Assembly: GCF_028640845.1 (NCBI RefSeq)
Contig: NC_080546.1
Coordinates: forward strand, 33,371,520 to 33,435,519
Direction of reading: 5' to 3'
Source: Ahaetulla prasina
Taxonomy: Eukaryota; Chordata; Lepidosauria; Squamata; Colubridae
Length of the DNA stretch: 64,000 nucleotides
Position 1 is the first letter of the stretch. The number at the start of each line of letters is the position of its first letter. A program made the translations under genes and the position numbers. The notes under the pieces were generated by a model. The model saw only the letters and a list, made by a program, of their open reading frames with translations, did not search any database and was not told the DNA's origin. Positions 33,870 to 45,651 of this stretch are shown piece after piece.

Positions 33870-34490
33870 TTGTATGTTCAAACTCAAGGCCCATGGGCCG
33901 AATTCGGCTCGTGGGGTGCTTAGATCTGGCCCATGGAGCCACCCTGGAAACCACAAAGGACTGGCCCACAGTGCCCTTGGCCCTGTTTTTGCTAGCAGGG
34001 AGCTACAGGAGGCTGGATTTGCATTTGCAGCTGAAAATGGGGCCCAGGGGGGTCGCATGCAGCTCCCTGAGCTCCGTTTTCACTGGCAGAGGGTTAGCAA
34101 AACAAAGTAAAAACAAAACAAAAGGATAAGTGTTTCCCCTTTAGCATTTGAGCATTCAAGAAGGGATAGGAAAGGAGAAAGGGAAAAAGGAAAGAAAAAG
34201 AAGGGAAGATGGGAAGAGAGCAAGGAAGGAAAAATAAGAAAAGAGGGGAAGGAAGAAGAAAGGAAAATGAAGAGGGAAGGAAAAAGAAGGAAAGGAAGGA
34301 AGGAAGGAGTTTATAATGAGACTGAGGGAAGATTTGAAGAAGTCCTGCCTTAGCACTTGGCCACCACAGGTGCCCCGACAAGAGTGACACCCACCCTGGC
34401 CATGCCTACTCTGTTCATGCCCACCACGGTCCCCTGAGGTCAAACACAACCCTGATGCACCCCTCAATGAAATCAAGTGTGACACCCCTG
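33870..34490. mobile_element. Probable hAT-type MITE enlarged by a purine-rich run
   Basis: The left side has TTCAAACTCAAGGCCCATGG then GCCGAATTCGGCTC; the right side has AAGTGTGACACCCCTG. Both resemble the ends of the 12380-12662 element. An (A/G)n run of about 170 bp (GGAAGG, GGGAAAAAGGAAAG) at 34140-34315 sits inside. The left terminus is degraded and no target-site duplication is clear. Confidence 0.55.
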
Positions 34491-35560
34491 ATATAGAAAG
34501 TGAAGAAGACATGATTAAATTTCATTATGTGGAAGTTATTATTCAAACAAACTTGAATAAGAGATTCAGTGAATAACAAAACAGGTCTAACCAATAGATT
34601 TCACTTTCACAAAATAGTGTCAGTGCTAGAGGTACCAGAATGTATATTTTAAAAGGTGTGTTAGACAAATTCATGAAGGCTACAGATAATCAAATACAGA
34701 TACAGAGATATCTTTAAGAATAAAATGTTTTCTGAAAGATGACTGAAACTAATATAATATCATCTGATACGAATGCACTATAAAATAAATGTTACTTAAA
34801 ACAAAGTTCGATCTATTATTTGCTTAGCTTTCTTGGCAATTTCTTTTACTCATTTTTAGCTGCCTTCTAGCACGCATTTGATATTATTTGTTTAGAAGAA
34901 TTCTCAAAATTGTCCATGAACTACTGTACAACTGTATGTGGAATTGCCCTTGAGAAGTATTTGGTAATGACAGATAATCAAACCATCACACTGTTTCTTG
35001 AGGCTGCCTCCAGAAATTTATGATTCATTGTGAAAGATAATTTGACTCAGAACTGGACTTATGACTTCATCATGTGATTTTGTTGAAGAGCATTGAGCAT
35101 TATGATTATGGAGAGGATTCTTTCCCCTGATTATTCCTTCACTGGAAGCAAAACTGATGGGAAGGCATTCTTGATTACTTCTCGTAAGCTTTGTCTTCCG
35201 GCAAGTAGAACTGCTTCTATTTATTTTTACAATGTAGACAAGACCTTTGATATACAGGCATGCTTTGTCTATGGAGCTGGAGAAGTATGCAAAATATTTT
35301 CTTGGTGTGTTTTATTTTTTAAAAATATGAATTATAGTTTTAATCATTTATTTTGCTATAGGCATAACTGGCAAACAGGTAGGATATAATGTAAATCATA
35401 TAAAATAAAGCCCTAAATAGACTAACTGAAATAGACAATGAAACATAGTGAACAGAACTGAAATTATAAACATTTTGTAAGGTAATAAGAAATGTCTTAT
35501 CATGTTTATGATATTGGGACTCGTTCATGGGAAGTTACACTAAGAAGTGGAAGCTACAAT

Positions 35561-35801
35561 AAGAGCACAATGGTTAGAGTGCAGCACAGCAGGCTACTTC
35601 TGCTGATCACTGGCTGCCAGCAATTTGGCAGATCGAATCTCACCAGGCTCAAAGTTGACTCAGTCTTCAATCCTTCTGAGGTCAGTAAAATGAGAACTCA
35701 GATTATTGGGGGCAATATATGTATACTCTGTAAACCTCTTAGAGAGGGCTGTAAAGCACTGTGAAGCGGTATATAAGTCTAAGTCCTATTGCTATTGCTA
35801 C
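35561..35801 (+). repeat. tRNA-derived SINE, 'CTATTGCTATT' tail family
   Basis: AAGAGCACAATGGTTAGAGT is the A-box side and GGCAGATCGAATCTCACC the B-box. The end reads GAAGCGGTATATAAGTCTAA then GTCCTATTGCTATTGC. It is near full length. Confidence 0.85.
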
Positions 35802-38059
35802 ACTTTTCTCCCTTCTGACACAAACCCTGCCATTTTAACTGGGAAATTTCTGTATGAATGCTACTGATAATGGCAATTGATTCCATTTTACTGTCGTTAA
35901 TATTGATTAAATAGAGAATCTGTTCTGTTTTTTGTCCTGTTTTCATAGTACAGAAATTGGAACACTCACAATATGAACTTTCCCACTTGTCCAACATCAT
36001 TTGAGTTATACTGGCTTCCTAAAGGTGGTTTTCCATTTACCACCTCTTTATTGAAGAAAAAAGCTTACACACAACTTTTAATGATGCTACACAGCAAGTT
36101 TACAAATGGAGTATGCCAAATAATTTAACAACTGAGCAAGGCTTTAGCTGGGTTGGGATGATCTCAGGATTTTTATAATAAAGGAGAAAGGGAAAACACA
36201 TTCTCCTTTAGTCTGCTGTCATTTAAAAGATGATCTGCTATTCCATCTAGAGCAGCCCTAAATGATGAGAGAAGTTTATTTGCCTGGAATTTTTGAAAAG
36301 CCTGCACACTGGTCTTAATTTCAGCAATCAGAACATAGATTTCCATGACAATTTAACCCATGATCATTATGATTAAACAGTAGTCTTTCTTTCCAAAGCC
36401 TACAGTCAGCAACAATTGCTCTGTGAAAGATAAAAAAGCTTTCTTAAAAATAAAGAAAAACAACTTTTCCCCAATGCTTTCTAAAGACAGTAAACATATT
36501 TGATGGTTAGAGCAATATTTTTTATCTTACCCCATGAAAGCTATCTGAATTTCATTCTAGAAAGGAATTATGAAAAAAAATAACCACTTAATAAAATATG
36601 TGGATAGTGTCAAGACCTAGGCTGAAGAGTATAGATTTTTATCTTTAAAAAAAAATCTATCCAACTCTTTCTAATAACACTTACTCTTTAGTAAGTATAT
36701 TAACACTTCATTCCTTTTGCTTAAAGGGATGTTTGTATTTATTATCCCACAACAATGATAAATACTGGCTGGATTGAAGGAAGGCTTTTGCCGCTTGTAA
36801 TAGAAAAATGCTAAAACTATGAATTCTTTTCAGCTTTTTCATACCTAATTGTACAAGGCACTAGAAAGCAGAGCAGTTGTCATGGCAGCTAAATCATGGG
36901 AAAGAGCTGGCTGAATTTACAGTAAGGCCATCTGTGGGCTGAAATATGCAGCACTGAGCATTTGCATGAATCTATTATCAAGTTTAGTGACAAGCTTTCT
37001 CCACCCAACAGTCAATTGGCTTGAGCCTAACCCCACTGACAAAAGCGAGACAAAAGATAAACATCTACACTGCCTGCTTTTTTTGAGGATAAATTAACTA
37101 TTAAATTCCCCTCCCCCTTAGTGAAATCGGTTTGGCAAGGCAAATACTTAACTCTTTCCTAACCTGCTTAAGCCACGGAAATACAACAAATGCAACAGAT
37201 TCTTTTTTATAAAGATCTCCATTGTTGTTCCTTTTTAAAAATAAATAAATAAAATGCCTGAAAAGAAGCTGGCTAATGTAGACAATATTATTTAACTCAT
37301 ACTTTGTAGGGCTCATTGTGTAACAGCAGAAAACATACGCCAAAGAATAGTTTTCTGTTTTTCACACTCTTCTTTGTCTTCCTGTTCAATCATCTCATAC
37401 CAATTATATCTGCTGTAAGCTTATGAATTAAAAATAGGCATAAGAAAAAAACAGGGAAAATGAAGTAGGAAGTTATCTGCAAACAAAGGAAAAAGAGTAT
37501 AACAATTCTTAATAAATACATGTATATCATGACCTCTGTTATGCTGAACAGATATCTAAAATTAAATATCTGAGTGCAAAAATAGTACCAAAATATACAT
37601 TTTATTAATATTATTTATTTCTCTTATTTTAATACGTTAAAGTTTTAACAGTAATGTTATATCTGCATTTTTAGTTAATTTCCACTGCAAATGTACGAAT
37701 TATCCCCGAGTTCACTTTTAATACACTAAAAAAGTACAAACCTTAGGATTTTTATTGTAATATTTTTATTTGCTAATCAATTCAGTGCAAAAATACCAGC
37801 AAAAATATGCTACAATCTACTGAGGGGGGGACATGCACAAAGCAAATTGTAGCTTGTTGTATACACCAGTTTACTTTTCTAGCAGAATGTCAATGAAAAT
37901 TCTCAGTGATCCAGGTAGAGTTTTCTGGAAGTTGAATCAAGGCAACTGGACTTCTTTTCTTATGGTGTGAAATGTTTTGCTGTTTATCCAAGTAGCTTCT
38001 TCAATCTGAGCAAGTTGGTTAGGGAGACTTTATATATGTCCTCCAAGGTGGCTTCATTT

Positions 38060-38205
38060 CTCATCTAATCTGATCTACATTGAGAGCTTATGCACCAGAA
38101 ACAAATTCCTTGTGTGTCTAATCACACTTGGCCAATAAAGAGTTCTATTCCCATTCCCATTCCTATTCCTATTCCCCTTCCCTTCCCTTCCCTTCTATTC
38201 TGGAT
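38060..38205 (+). repeat. LINE-type 3' end with (ATTCC)n tail inside the Penelope remnant
   Basis: AAATTCCTTGTGTGTCTAAT then CACACTTGGCCAATAAAGAG is followed by TTCTATTCCCATTCCCATTC and further CCTATT and CCCTT units. It is a polyadenylation-like AATAAA followed by a pentanucleotide tail. The family is not certain. Confidence 0.6.
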
Positions 38206-38497
38206 AGGCTCCTTAGGTGAGTACATAGAAAGTCATTGAGATGTAAATGTCCCAACTCCTAAATCCTTTATCCTAGGTGGGTCATTACATGCCACCTCCC
38301 TAGTGAGCCTGTGAAGTGGTCTTCATCTTCCTGGGGACTGATGCAAGAGTAGCATAAAAAATGGAGGACATATTGTATCTGAGGCCTCCACCTCTACTGA
38401 AGGAAGGATTTTCCACTTTGGCATAAATGGATTCCTTCACTCCTCTCTCAAGCCATCTATCTTCCCTGTCCAAAATGTGAACGTTATTATCCTCAAA

Positions 38498-38714
38498 TTG
38501 CAATAGCACTTAGATTTCATAGTGCTTTCCAGCCCTCTCTAAACGGTTTACAGAGTCAGCATATTATCCTCAACAATCTTGGTCCTCATTTTACCCACAT
38601 CAGAAGGATGGAAGGCTGAGTCAACCTTGAGCTTGGTGAGATTCAATCTGCAAATTGCAAGCAGTCAGCAGAAGCAGCCTGCAGTACTGCACTCTAACCA
38701 TTGCACCACCATGG
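38498..38714 (-). repeat. tRNA-derived SINE inserted in the Penelope ORF
   Basis: The minus strand begins ACCATGGTGGTGCAATGGTT then AGAGTGCAGTACTGCAGG and ends with the AAGTGCTATTGCAATT tail. The Penelope coding frame lies on both sides, so the SINE is younger. A short TCAAA repeat flanks it. Confidence 0.85.
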
Positions 38715-39025
38715 TTCAAAAGATAATAAATGAAAGTATACTGTTGATTCCGTTCCTGTGGTCCTGTACTGGGCCAACCTCTTATATAAATGTTGCTTGG
38801 TTTCTCCAATGTAGAGCTCTGAACACTCCTCACTGAATTGGACTGTATAGATTACATTACTCTTCTTATGTTTTGGTGTATGATCTTTGGGGTGGACAAT
38901 GCTCCATCTCAGTGTATTGGTGGGTTGAAAGAACACAGGTATGTAGTGTTTTTCCAATATCTGCTTTAACTTCTTAGATATACTGGCTGTGTAAGGAATA
39001 ACCAACTTCTTCCATTGACTCCGAG

Positions 39026-39520
39026 CAGGGGTGAAATCTAAAAAATTTCCCTACCGGTTCTGTGGGTGTGGCTTGGTGGTCAGGTGACCCAGTGGGTGTG
39101 GCTTGGTGGTCAGGTGACTGAATGGGCATGGCCAATAATAATAATAAATAAAAATAATAAACAAAGTATATAAAACTTGGGAGTGCACCGGTCTACCTTC
39201 TTTAAAAATAGAGGCACCGGTCTACTAATTGCCTTTTTTTGGGAGTGCACTGGTCTACCTTCTTTAAAAATAGAGACAACGGTCTACTAGCCACCTACAG
39301 CACTGATCAGCTGTAGTGCGGCCCTTTGAAGCACCACGGCAGTCATTTAAGGCCGCTTGCAGCTATATCACCACCGAGAGCTTCAGGGACAGAGAAGAAG
39401 AACAGCGAGGCATGGGCGGTGGGGGGGGGCAGGGATTTTTGCTACCGGTTCTCCGAACTGCCTGCCCCCATCGCTACTGGATCTCACGATCTGGTCCAAA
39501 CCGGGAGCATTTCACCCCTG
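39026..39520. mobile_element. hAT-type MITE, 'CAGGGGTGAAAT' ends, 495 bp
   Basis: Ends CAGGGGTGAAATCTAAAAAA and, reversed, CAGGGGTGAAATGCTCCC. A perfect 8-bp duplication ACTCCGAG lies at 39018-39025 and 39521-39528. Inside are two direct repeat pairs: GGGTGTGGCTTGGTGGTCAG (39064 and 39093) and GGGAGTGCAC.GGTCTACC (39178 and 39240). Frames over it are not genes. Confidence 0.9.
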
Positions 39521-41677
39521 ACTCCGAGTCTCAGCTCTATCTGCCAGTCTTTCTAGCAGCATCTTTTTGTATGGAATTTAAAAGACTAAAACAACTGGAA
39601 TCAGCTTACAGGAGAATTTTGTTTTAGAAGTGGATTGCAAAAGACAGTTTCCCCTAGTAAAATATGGGGAGTGTGGGCCATAAGAGATCCCACACCAGAT
39701 GATGCCACATTTTTTTTTTATGTGACATAAAGGAGAAATATTAAGAACTGCACCCATATTTTCATTCTCATCTCCTTTTTGAAGTATATTACTTGGGAAG
39801 CAACTTGTGGGAAAGTGTATTTCTTAACTTTAAAAAGGATGCAGATTCTGATTTATTTCAGAAACAAACCTTACATAGACAAATACTTTGTTTGCAACTT
39901 CTATGTACTGGTTGATGCTGAAAACAATTTATTTTTTCTTTGTTTTCACAATTTTAACTTATAGTCTAGCCAATAGTATTTTTTAAAATGATTCATCATG
40001 CCAGTAGCATTAACTGGATTTTCAAAAAGTGATTAAAATGTCTTAACAGTAATATCAACAAATTAATATTTATTTACATGTATGGATTTTAAAAAGCATC
40101 TGTACGAGCAGAAAATGCTAATGTTCCTGGACATTTTCCAACTAAAACTAGTCTTCCAATCATGCTTTAAACATATTCACCATGCTAATTTATTAATATT
40201 ATAGATCTGTTTCTTTATGTTCTGGAATATTCCCATTCAGAACAGATTTTTATTGTACAAATTTTGCTTAAGAAGAAAGCTCACAACTCAATTATCTTAA
40301 AATCAAAATCCAAGTAATCCTGGCTGTCTATTCTTATAAACATAAGAGCTTGCTTCTAGAGTTCTGGTAAGTGGAACCATTCCAAGCTAGCTGCATTGCT
40401 TCCAAGATGCAAACACAATAGATTCCTGAATCTGGCACATCTCCAAGTAAATGAAAACAAGGTTCTACTGTTTAAAGACAAATACTGAAGAGCATTCCAT
40501 CTTTGAAAGGAGAGGAAGCTTCAATGGAAAAGAAAACCATACTTGGGCCCAGATGTGAGTTACAGTAAAACATCAATCAAGCACAGATATTGAAATGCCC
40601 ATTTTGTACAAGATAAAATGCTTTCTGTGGCCTTGGATAAGATTCACATTAAGAAAACAGGACATGGGCTAACAGTTTGCAAGAGGAAATGCTGTTTGGA
40701 AGACAAAGGAAAGGAAGTCTAAGTGTACAGTACACTCACTAATAATTGGAAATGTATGTGGTGAACAATATTACCTAATTAAGTAATGATTAAGTAAATC
40801 ATGTTCATAGGAATTGCTGAAATGGAATGTGAGGATAGTTAAGAATAATTTGTTATATTTAGACATGGACCCTTCTTCTGCAAGTTACTGCAATAGATGA
40901 CTACAATCTTTAAGAAAACATGTTTCATTCACCAAGTACAATTCAGAACAGATATTTGAATTTTAAGGCAAATATTACCGTGTTAATGTATTTTCTCTGC
41001 AGCTTATTATACCAACATTGCATTAACAGCTAAATTATTTTGTGGTTCATAATCCTTTCCCATCAATTTCTTTTTTAAGTGTAATTATGCTGACCTTTGA
41101 TAAAGATGTATTTCTGATTACAATTATATGTCTCCTTCACTTTAAAGAGCATTTCTACAAGTCTTTCATTATAGTTTTGATTCTATATGAATCATTAAAG
41201 TAGCTGCAATTTTCCAAGCTTCTGAGGCAGTGCCAAAAACTTCATGCTTAGTTTCATTTGAATATTTTTTTCAAATCCTTTGCAAAGTCATATGAAAAAG
41301 TGATCCATGACTTAAGATGTTATGTTGGACAATGTCAAAGATGTTGAGGGAATTTCTGAAATAGGCTGGTTCATTCTAAGCTGAAAGGAAATATACATTT
41401 TTCTCTCATAACATTAAAATATCTCTATGTCTGTGAAAATTAATATACCTTGTAGATTATATCGTGGAAATTATGGAATGCTATTCTTCTTTTTTCAAGT
41501 GCCTTCAGAAATTTCTAAAAAGGTGTTTTTCTAAAGACTTTCAGCATACAACAAGGAATGGTCATTTCCTGAAGGCTCAATCTATGACCTTCTAAATGAA
41601 TGAATGAATGAATACTCCAGAAACTGATGTCCCACAAGACACCAGTACAGAACAAACTAACTTTGAACTGAGACTTA

Positions 41678-42005
41678 AAGGTAAAAGTAAAGGTTCCCCT
41701 CGCACATATGTGCAAGTCGTTCCTGACTCTAGGGGGCGGTGCTCATCTCAGTTTCAAAGCCGAAGAACCAGCCGAAGACATCTCTGTAGTCATTTGGCCG
41801 GCATGACTAAATGCCAAAGACGCACGGAATGGTCCCTATTTTTCTACTTGCATTTTTACATGCTTTTGAACTGCTAGGTTGGCAGAAGCTGGGACAAGTA
41901 ACAGGAGCACACCCCGTTACGTGGCACTAGGTATTTGAACCACTGAACTGCTGACCTTTCGATTGACAAGCTCAGCATCTTAGCCACTGAGCCACCACAT
42001 CCCAT
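41678..42005 (-). repeat. tRNA-derived squamate SINE ('GTAAAGG' tail family)
   Basis: Same family and orientation as 4504-4860: the tRNA-like head is reversed at the right (GGTGGCTCAGTGGCTAAGAT) and the CTTTACTTTTACC tail is at the left. It is flanked by 15-bp direct repeats with one mismatch, TTGAACTGAGACTTA (41663-41677) and TTGAAGTGAGACTTA (42006-42020). Confidence 0.9.
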
Positions 42006-42752
42006 TTGAAGTGAGACTTAGGAACTGCCAAGCTTGAATAGCAAACATGTAGTCCATGCAAGGAAACAGAAAAATCTTTCTGATCTGGAAGAGTTCTATA
42101 AGTAACAGTGGTGGTGGGGTGGTTTAAAAAGCAAGAGTAAAGACTCTGACTGGCTACAGGAAATGTTTAGAAGCTGCAATTTCTTCCAAAGGAAACGTTA
42201 CAAAGTGCTGACTTGAAAGGTGCCTAAACTTTGGGCATCTGCCATTTTCACTACTTTCTTATTTTGAACCTGTAAACAATTGAATGTAAGTAGTAAGTAT
42301 ACTTTAAATTAGTGGGAAAATGTTGTGTATAACTTTTTTGTGTAAGCTTTCGGTTCTTTGAAACATACAATTTGACTAGAGTGTCTAAACTTTTTCATAG
42401 TATGCTAACATTAACACTATTAAGTATATATGCTGACAAGAGAAAATTACTTTTATCGATACAAGAATATTCAATACAGCATGCCCTAAATTTAGTCAAC
42501 ATCTACAATGCTTGCTGGAAAAATCTATAATCATACTGAGTAAGCTATTTCTAAGATAAAAAAAGGCACCATAAATTTATATCTGAAGAGTCCAACTTAA
42601 ATTGAATGTTCATATTCACGTTCATATCCACATGCAAAAAAGATTTTTAAAAGACTTCTACTATGTCTCTATTATATAATGACTAAAATGTATGCAAACA
42701 TTATTTCATGAATATCACACTTCACTACTATCATTCTGTGGATGCCATACTT

Positions 42753-42888
42753 CAGGGGGTGTCAAACTAGCGTCGTCACAGCATCATCACGTGATGTATA
42801 ATGACTTTCCCCCACTTCGCTAGACCAAGTATGGGCCTGGCCAGGACGTGAGGCATCTGGCCCGTGGGCTGCGAGTTTGACAGCCCTG
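42753..42888. mobile_element. hAT-type MITE, 136 bp, perfect TSD
   Basis: Ends CAGGGGGTGTCAAACTAGC and, reversed, CAGGGCTGTCAAACTCGCAG. A perfect duplication CCATACTT lies at 42745-42752 and 42889-42896. Confidence 0.92.
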
Positions 42889-43149
42889 CCATACTTCAAA
42901 CCTGCAAAAATTTATCAACTGGTGCTAGACAACTTTAAATTATCAGGAAAAAAAAACTATAATAAAAAGGAAATTGTTCTGATTTCAATAACAGAAATTC
43001 ATACTAAATACATTATTTTACTTATCCAATTTCTCTTCCATTACAACCTACACAAAGCCCTAAGTAATACCGATATACATCAAATCAATCTTTTGCCACA
43101 TTTGGCAAATTGTAAATAGTGTCATTCTATATAGAGTGAATTATATGCA

Positions 43150-44560
43150 GAGATGCATCCATCCTGGATCATTTTGATCTCTCAGTGGTTTTTAATAGCA
43201 TCAAACGTGGTATCCTTTTGTACTGGCTCAGAAGACAAGAATGGTGAGCACAACATGTAATAGTTCTGTTCTAGGATTGCTTATTGGTGGTGGTGGTAGC
43301 GGTGGTGGGCTAGACCAAGCCCTGGCGCCCCTACTTTATATGATTCTGTGGGGTTCTATTCTCTTCCCATTCTTATTTAACCTATAAATGAAACCACCTG
43401 TCATCTTGGGTAATTTGGGAACATTGATGATATTCATCTCTACCTCTCAATGACCATCTTTGCTTCTCACTGATCAAGCGATGTTGTCAAGGTTCTTTAT
43501 CAGTGTCTGCATATTGTGGGTGTTTGGGTGGAGAGGAACAGACTTTAACCTAATCCTAGAAAGAAGTTAATTGGGTTTTTAAGGCCCCTGGTCCTGAGGA
43601 CTTTCCTTTTTTTAGTTCTGGATAGGACGACGCTTTCCCAGACAGCGCTGCAATGCAATTGAGGGACTCAACTGGACTTTTGGATTCTGAGAGACAGGTG
43701 GCAGTTGTGATCATGAATCCTAACTTCATCTTCATATACAATTGGACCAGTGGTGGAATTCAATTTTTTTTACTACCGGTTCTGTGGCCATGGCTTGGTG
43801 GGCGTGGTGTGGCGTGGTGGGCGTGGCTTGATGGGCGTGGCAGAGGAATGATACTGCAAAATTCCCATTCCCTCCCCACTCCAGGGAAAGGATACTGCAA
43901 AATTCCCATTCCCTTCCCACTCTGGGACCAGACAGAGATGGTTTTTGCCGGTTCTCCGAACTACTCCAAATTTCTACTACCGGTTCTCTCAGAACCTGCT
44001 GAATAGCACCCCTGAACTGGACCCATTCCTGGAGGGGGAGAATCTGCTCATGCTTTAGTCATCTCATTATAGACTACTGCAACACTCTCTACAAGGACTG
44101 TCCTTAAAGACCACACAGAAGCTGCAACAGGTTCAGAATACATTTGTGTGGGAAGATATGTACTTTTGGTCTCCCAGGGTATAACACTACTTTTCAAGGT
44201 GATTTCTACTAAGTTGACACGCACCTGGTCCTTCTATTAAGCAATACCAGCTAATGGAACCCAGGAAGATTGATTTTTCTATTACAGTAACTGCCTTATA
44301 GAACAACTTAACTATCAAAATCCAGATGGCTCCAATCTTTCAAAAGGCACTGACAATATGGATGCTGTGGGCATTGGGTCAGGGCATTGAGAAAGTAGGT
44401 TTTTTTAAAAAGATATTTTATAGTGTGGATGTTAGTTTTCATTTGTTATTTGTCTCAGTGATATTTGCTTTTTTGAGGAAATATATGTTTTTGTTGTGGT
44501 TTTAAAATTTGTTTTAAGATACACAGAATCATATTGAATTGGGCAGCTATATAAATTGAA
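43150..44560 (+). repeat. Old L2 remnant, split by a hAT MITE
   Basis: GGGTTCTATTCTCTTCCCAT then TCTTATTTAACCTATAAATG translates to a broken GSILFPFLFNL*MKPP, matching the L2 RT box [16 protein letters not shown]. Later DFNLILERS matches the [12 protein letters not shown] region. Past the MITE, TTATAGACTACTGCAACACT and GAAGCTGCAACAGGTTCAGA match the LDYCNAL and RLQLVQNA coding region. Stops are frequent. Confidence 0.75.
43748..44014. mobile_element. hAT-type MITE nested in old L2, 267 bp
   Basis: Ends CAGTGGTGGAATTCAATTTT and, reversed, CAGGGGTGCTATTCAGCAGG. 8-bp repeats AATTGGAC (43740-43747) and AACTGGAC (44015-44022) match at seven positions. An inner duplication of GATACTGCAAAATTCCCATT (43850 and 43890) is present. 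It shares ACTACCGGTTCTGTGG with the 39026-39520 element. Confidence 0.85.
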
Positions 44561-45079
44561 TAAATAAAGTGCTGTATGCAGGAATAGATAACTCAGAATA
44601 GACCAAGAGGCTAGTAAAGATCAATTTATATTCCAATACCAAAAAGAATGAAAAAGCTATCAAATATTGTTTGGTATATTTTGTTTTTTTATTTATTTTT
44701 TATTTATAAGCTGTCTGGAGGCATATGCAGTTCGGTAGCCTCAAAACTGAAATAAGCAATTAAATAAATGAAATAAATTTTCAAGTTCATGAAGCAATGG
44801 CATCTAATATCACATGGCTAACTTCTGAAGGATGGTGAAAAAGGCAAGAGAATTTCAGAAAGATGGGCAAGATCAGGAAGATCCCAGATTACTTGGGACT
44901 CTCAATAGCCTTTAAGAAACAGATGGATCAACCATCTATTCTGCCTTCTAAAAGAGTGCGGATGATGGCCAAGAAGCAAGAGTTGGAACGGAACATGGAC
45001 ATTTGGAAAATGACTTGAGGAAAAGTACAATCCACCAGCCAAGTTCTTCCCCTTCTGTAACTCATGACCATAGTAGCTC

Positions 45080-45651
45080 TGTCGTGTCCCACTCCTCCGC
45101 TGACAGCCGGGTCAGGGAAATCCGAATCAGGCTTGCCTCTGCAGCTCTGCCTAAAGTCCTAGCAAAGTCCTCAGAGCAGGCAGGAGACCAGTAAGTGACT
45201 TCAGCAAGATAAGTTCGACTTTGCCTGACTCAGAGACTGCCAGAAAGCAGATCCTTTATATAGGCCATGGGGTGTGGCTCCATGACTCAGCACTCATTAA
45301 GGCCTGCCCCTCCCTTCCTTCTGTTGCCTCCGCCTATCCAATCTTCTGATGCGAGGGTCACTCCAATCAGCTGTTGGAAGTAAACTTTCCTCAGGCTCAC
45401 ATGCTGTGGAGGAGGGGGAGGGGTCTAGCTGCTCCGTTTGCCTGGGCATGGAGCCAGGGCTGGGGCCGGGGGATGCTCCCTCCTCTGCAGCCTGCTTGGG
45501 CATGGAGCCAGGGCTGGGACCGGGAGGTGCCCCCTCCTCTGCAGCTTGTCTGGGCATGGAGCCAGGACTGGGGCCGGGAGGCATACATTCCTCCGTGTTC
45601 AGGAGCAGATAAGCAGACCCCGGCTGCGGTGAGAGCGGACAAGACACAACA
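45080..45651 (-). mobile_element. Solo LTR with three 54-bp tandem repeats, 572 bp
   Basis: The minus strand starts TGTTGTGTCTTGTCCGCTCT and ends GTGGGACACGACA. A perfect 5-bp duplication AGCTC lies at 45075-45079 and 45652-45656. A TATA-like CCTATATAAAGGATC is at about 45250-45264 on the minus strand. Three tandem copies of a roughly 54-bp GC-rich unit containing GGGCATGGAGCCAGGGCTGG lie at 45443-45590. It is related to the solo LTR at 12719-13318. Long open frames here reflect the tandem repeat. Confidence 0.87.

Larger units (their letters stand above)
37870..39017 (-). mobile_element. Penelope-like element remnant with GIY-YIG endonuclease coding end
   Basis: On the minus strand 39005-38715 encodes KKSNVIYTVQFSEECSELYI then GETKQHLYKRLAQYR, the GIY-YIG nuclease of Penelope-like retroelements (here IYT...LYIGET with the conserved Arg). 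The frame resumes beyond an inserted SINE at 38509-38300 with ILDREDRWLERGVKESIYAK then PSFSRGGGLR, typical of the C-terminus of these proteins. At 38050-37870 a 3' segment (GAAGAAGCTACTTGGAT then AAACAGCAAAACATTTCAC) resembles the Penelope terminal repeat. It is 5'-truncated; no RT domain is seen. Confidence 0.82.
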
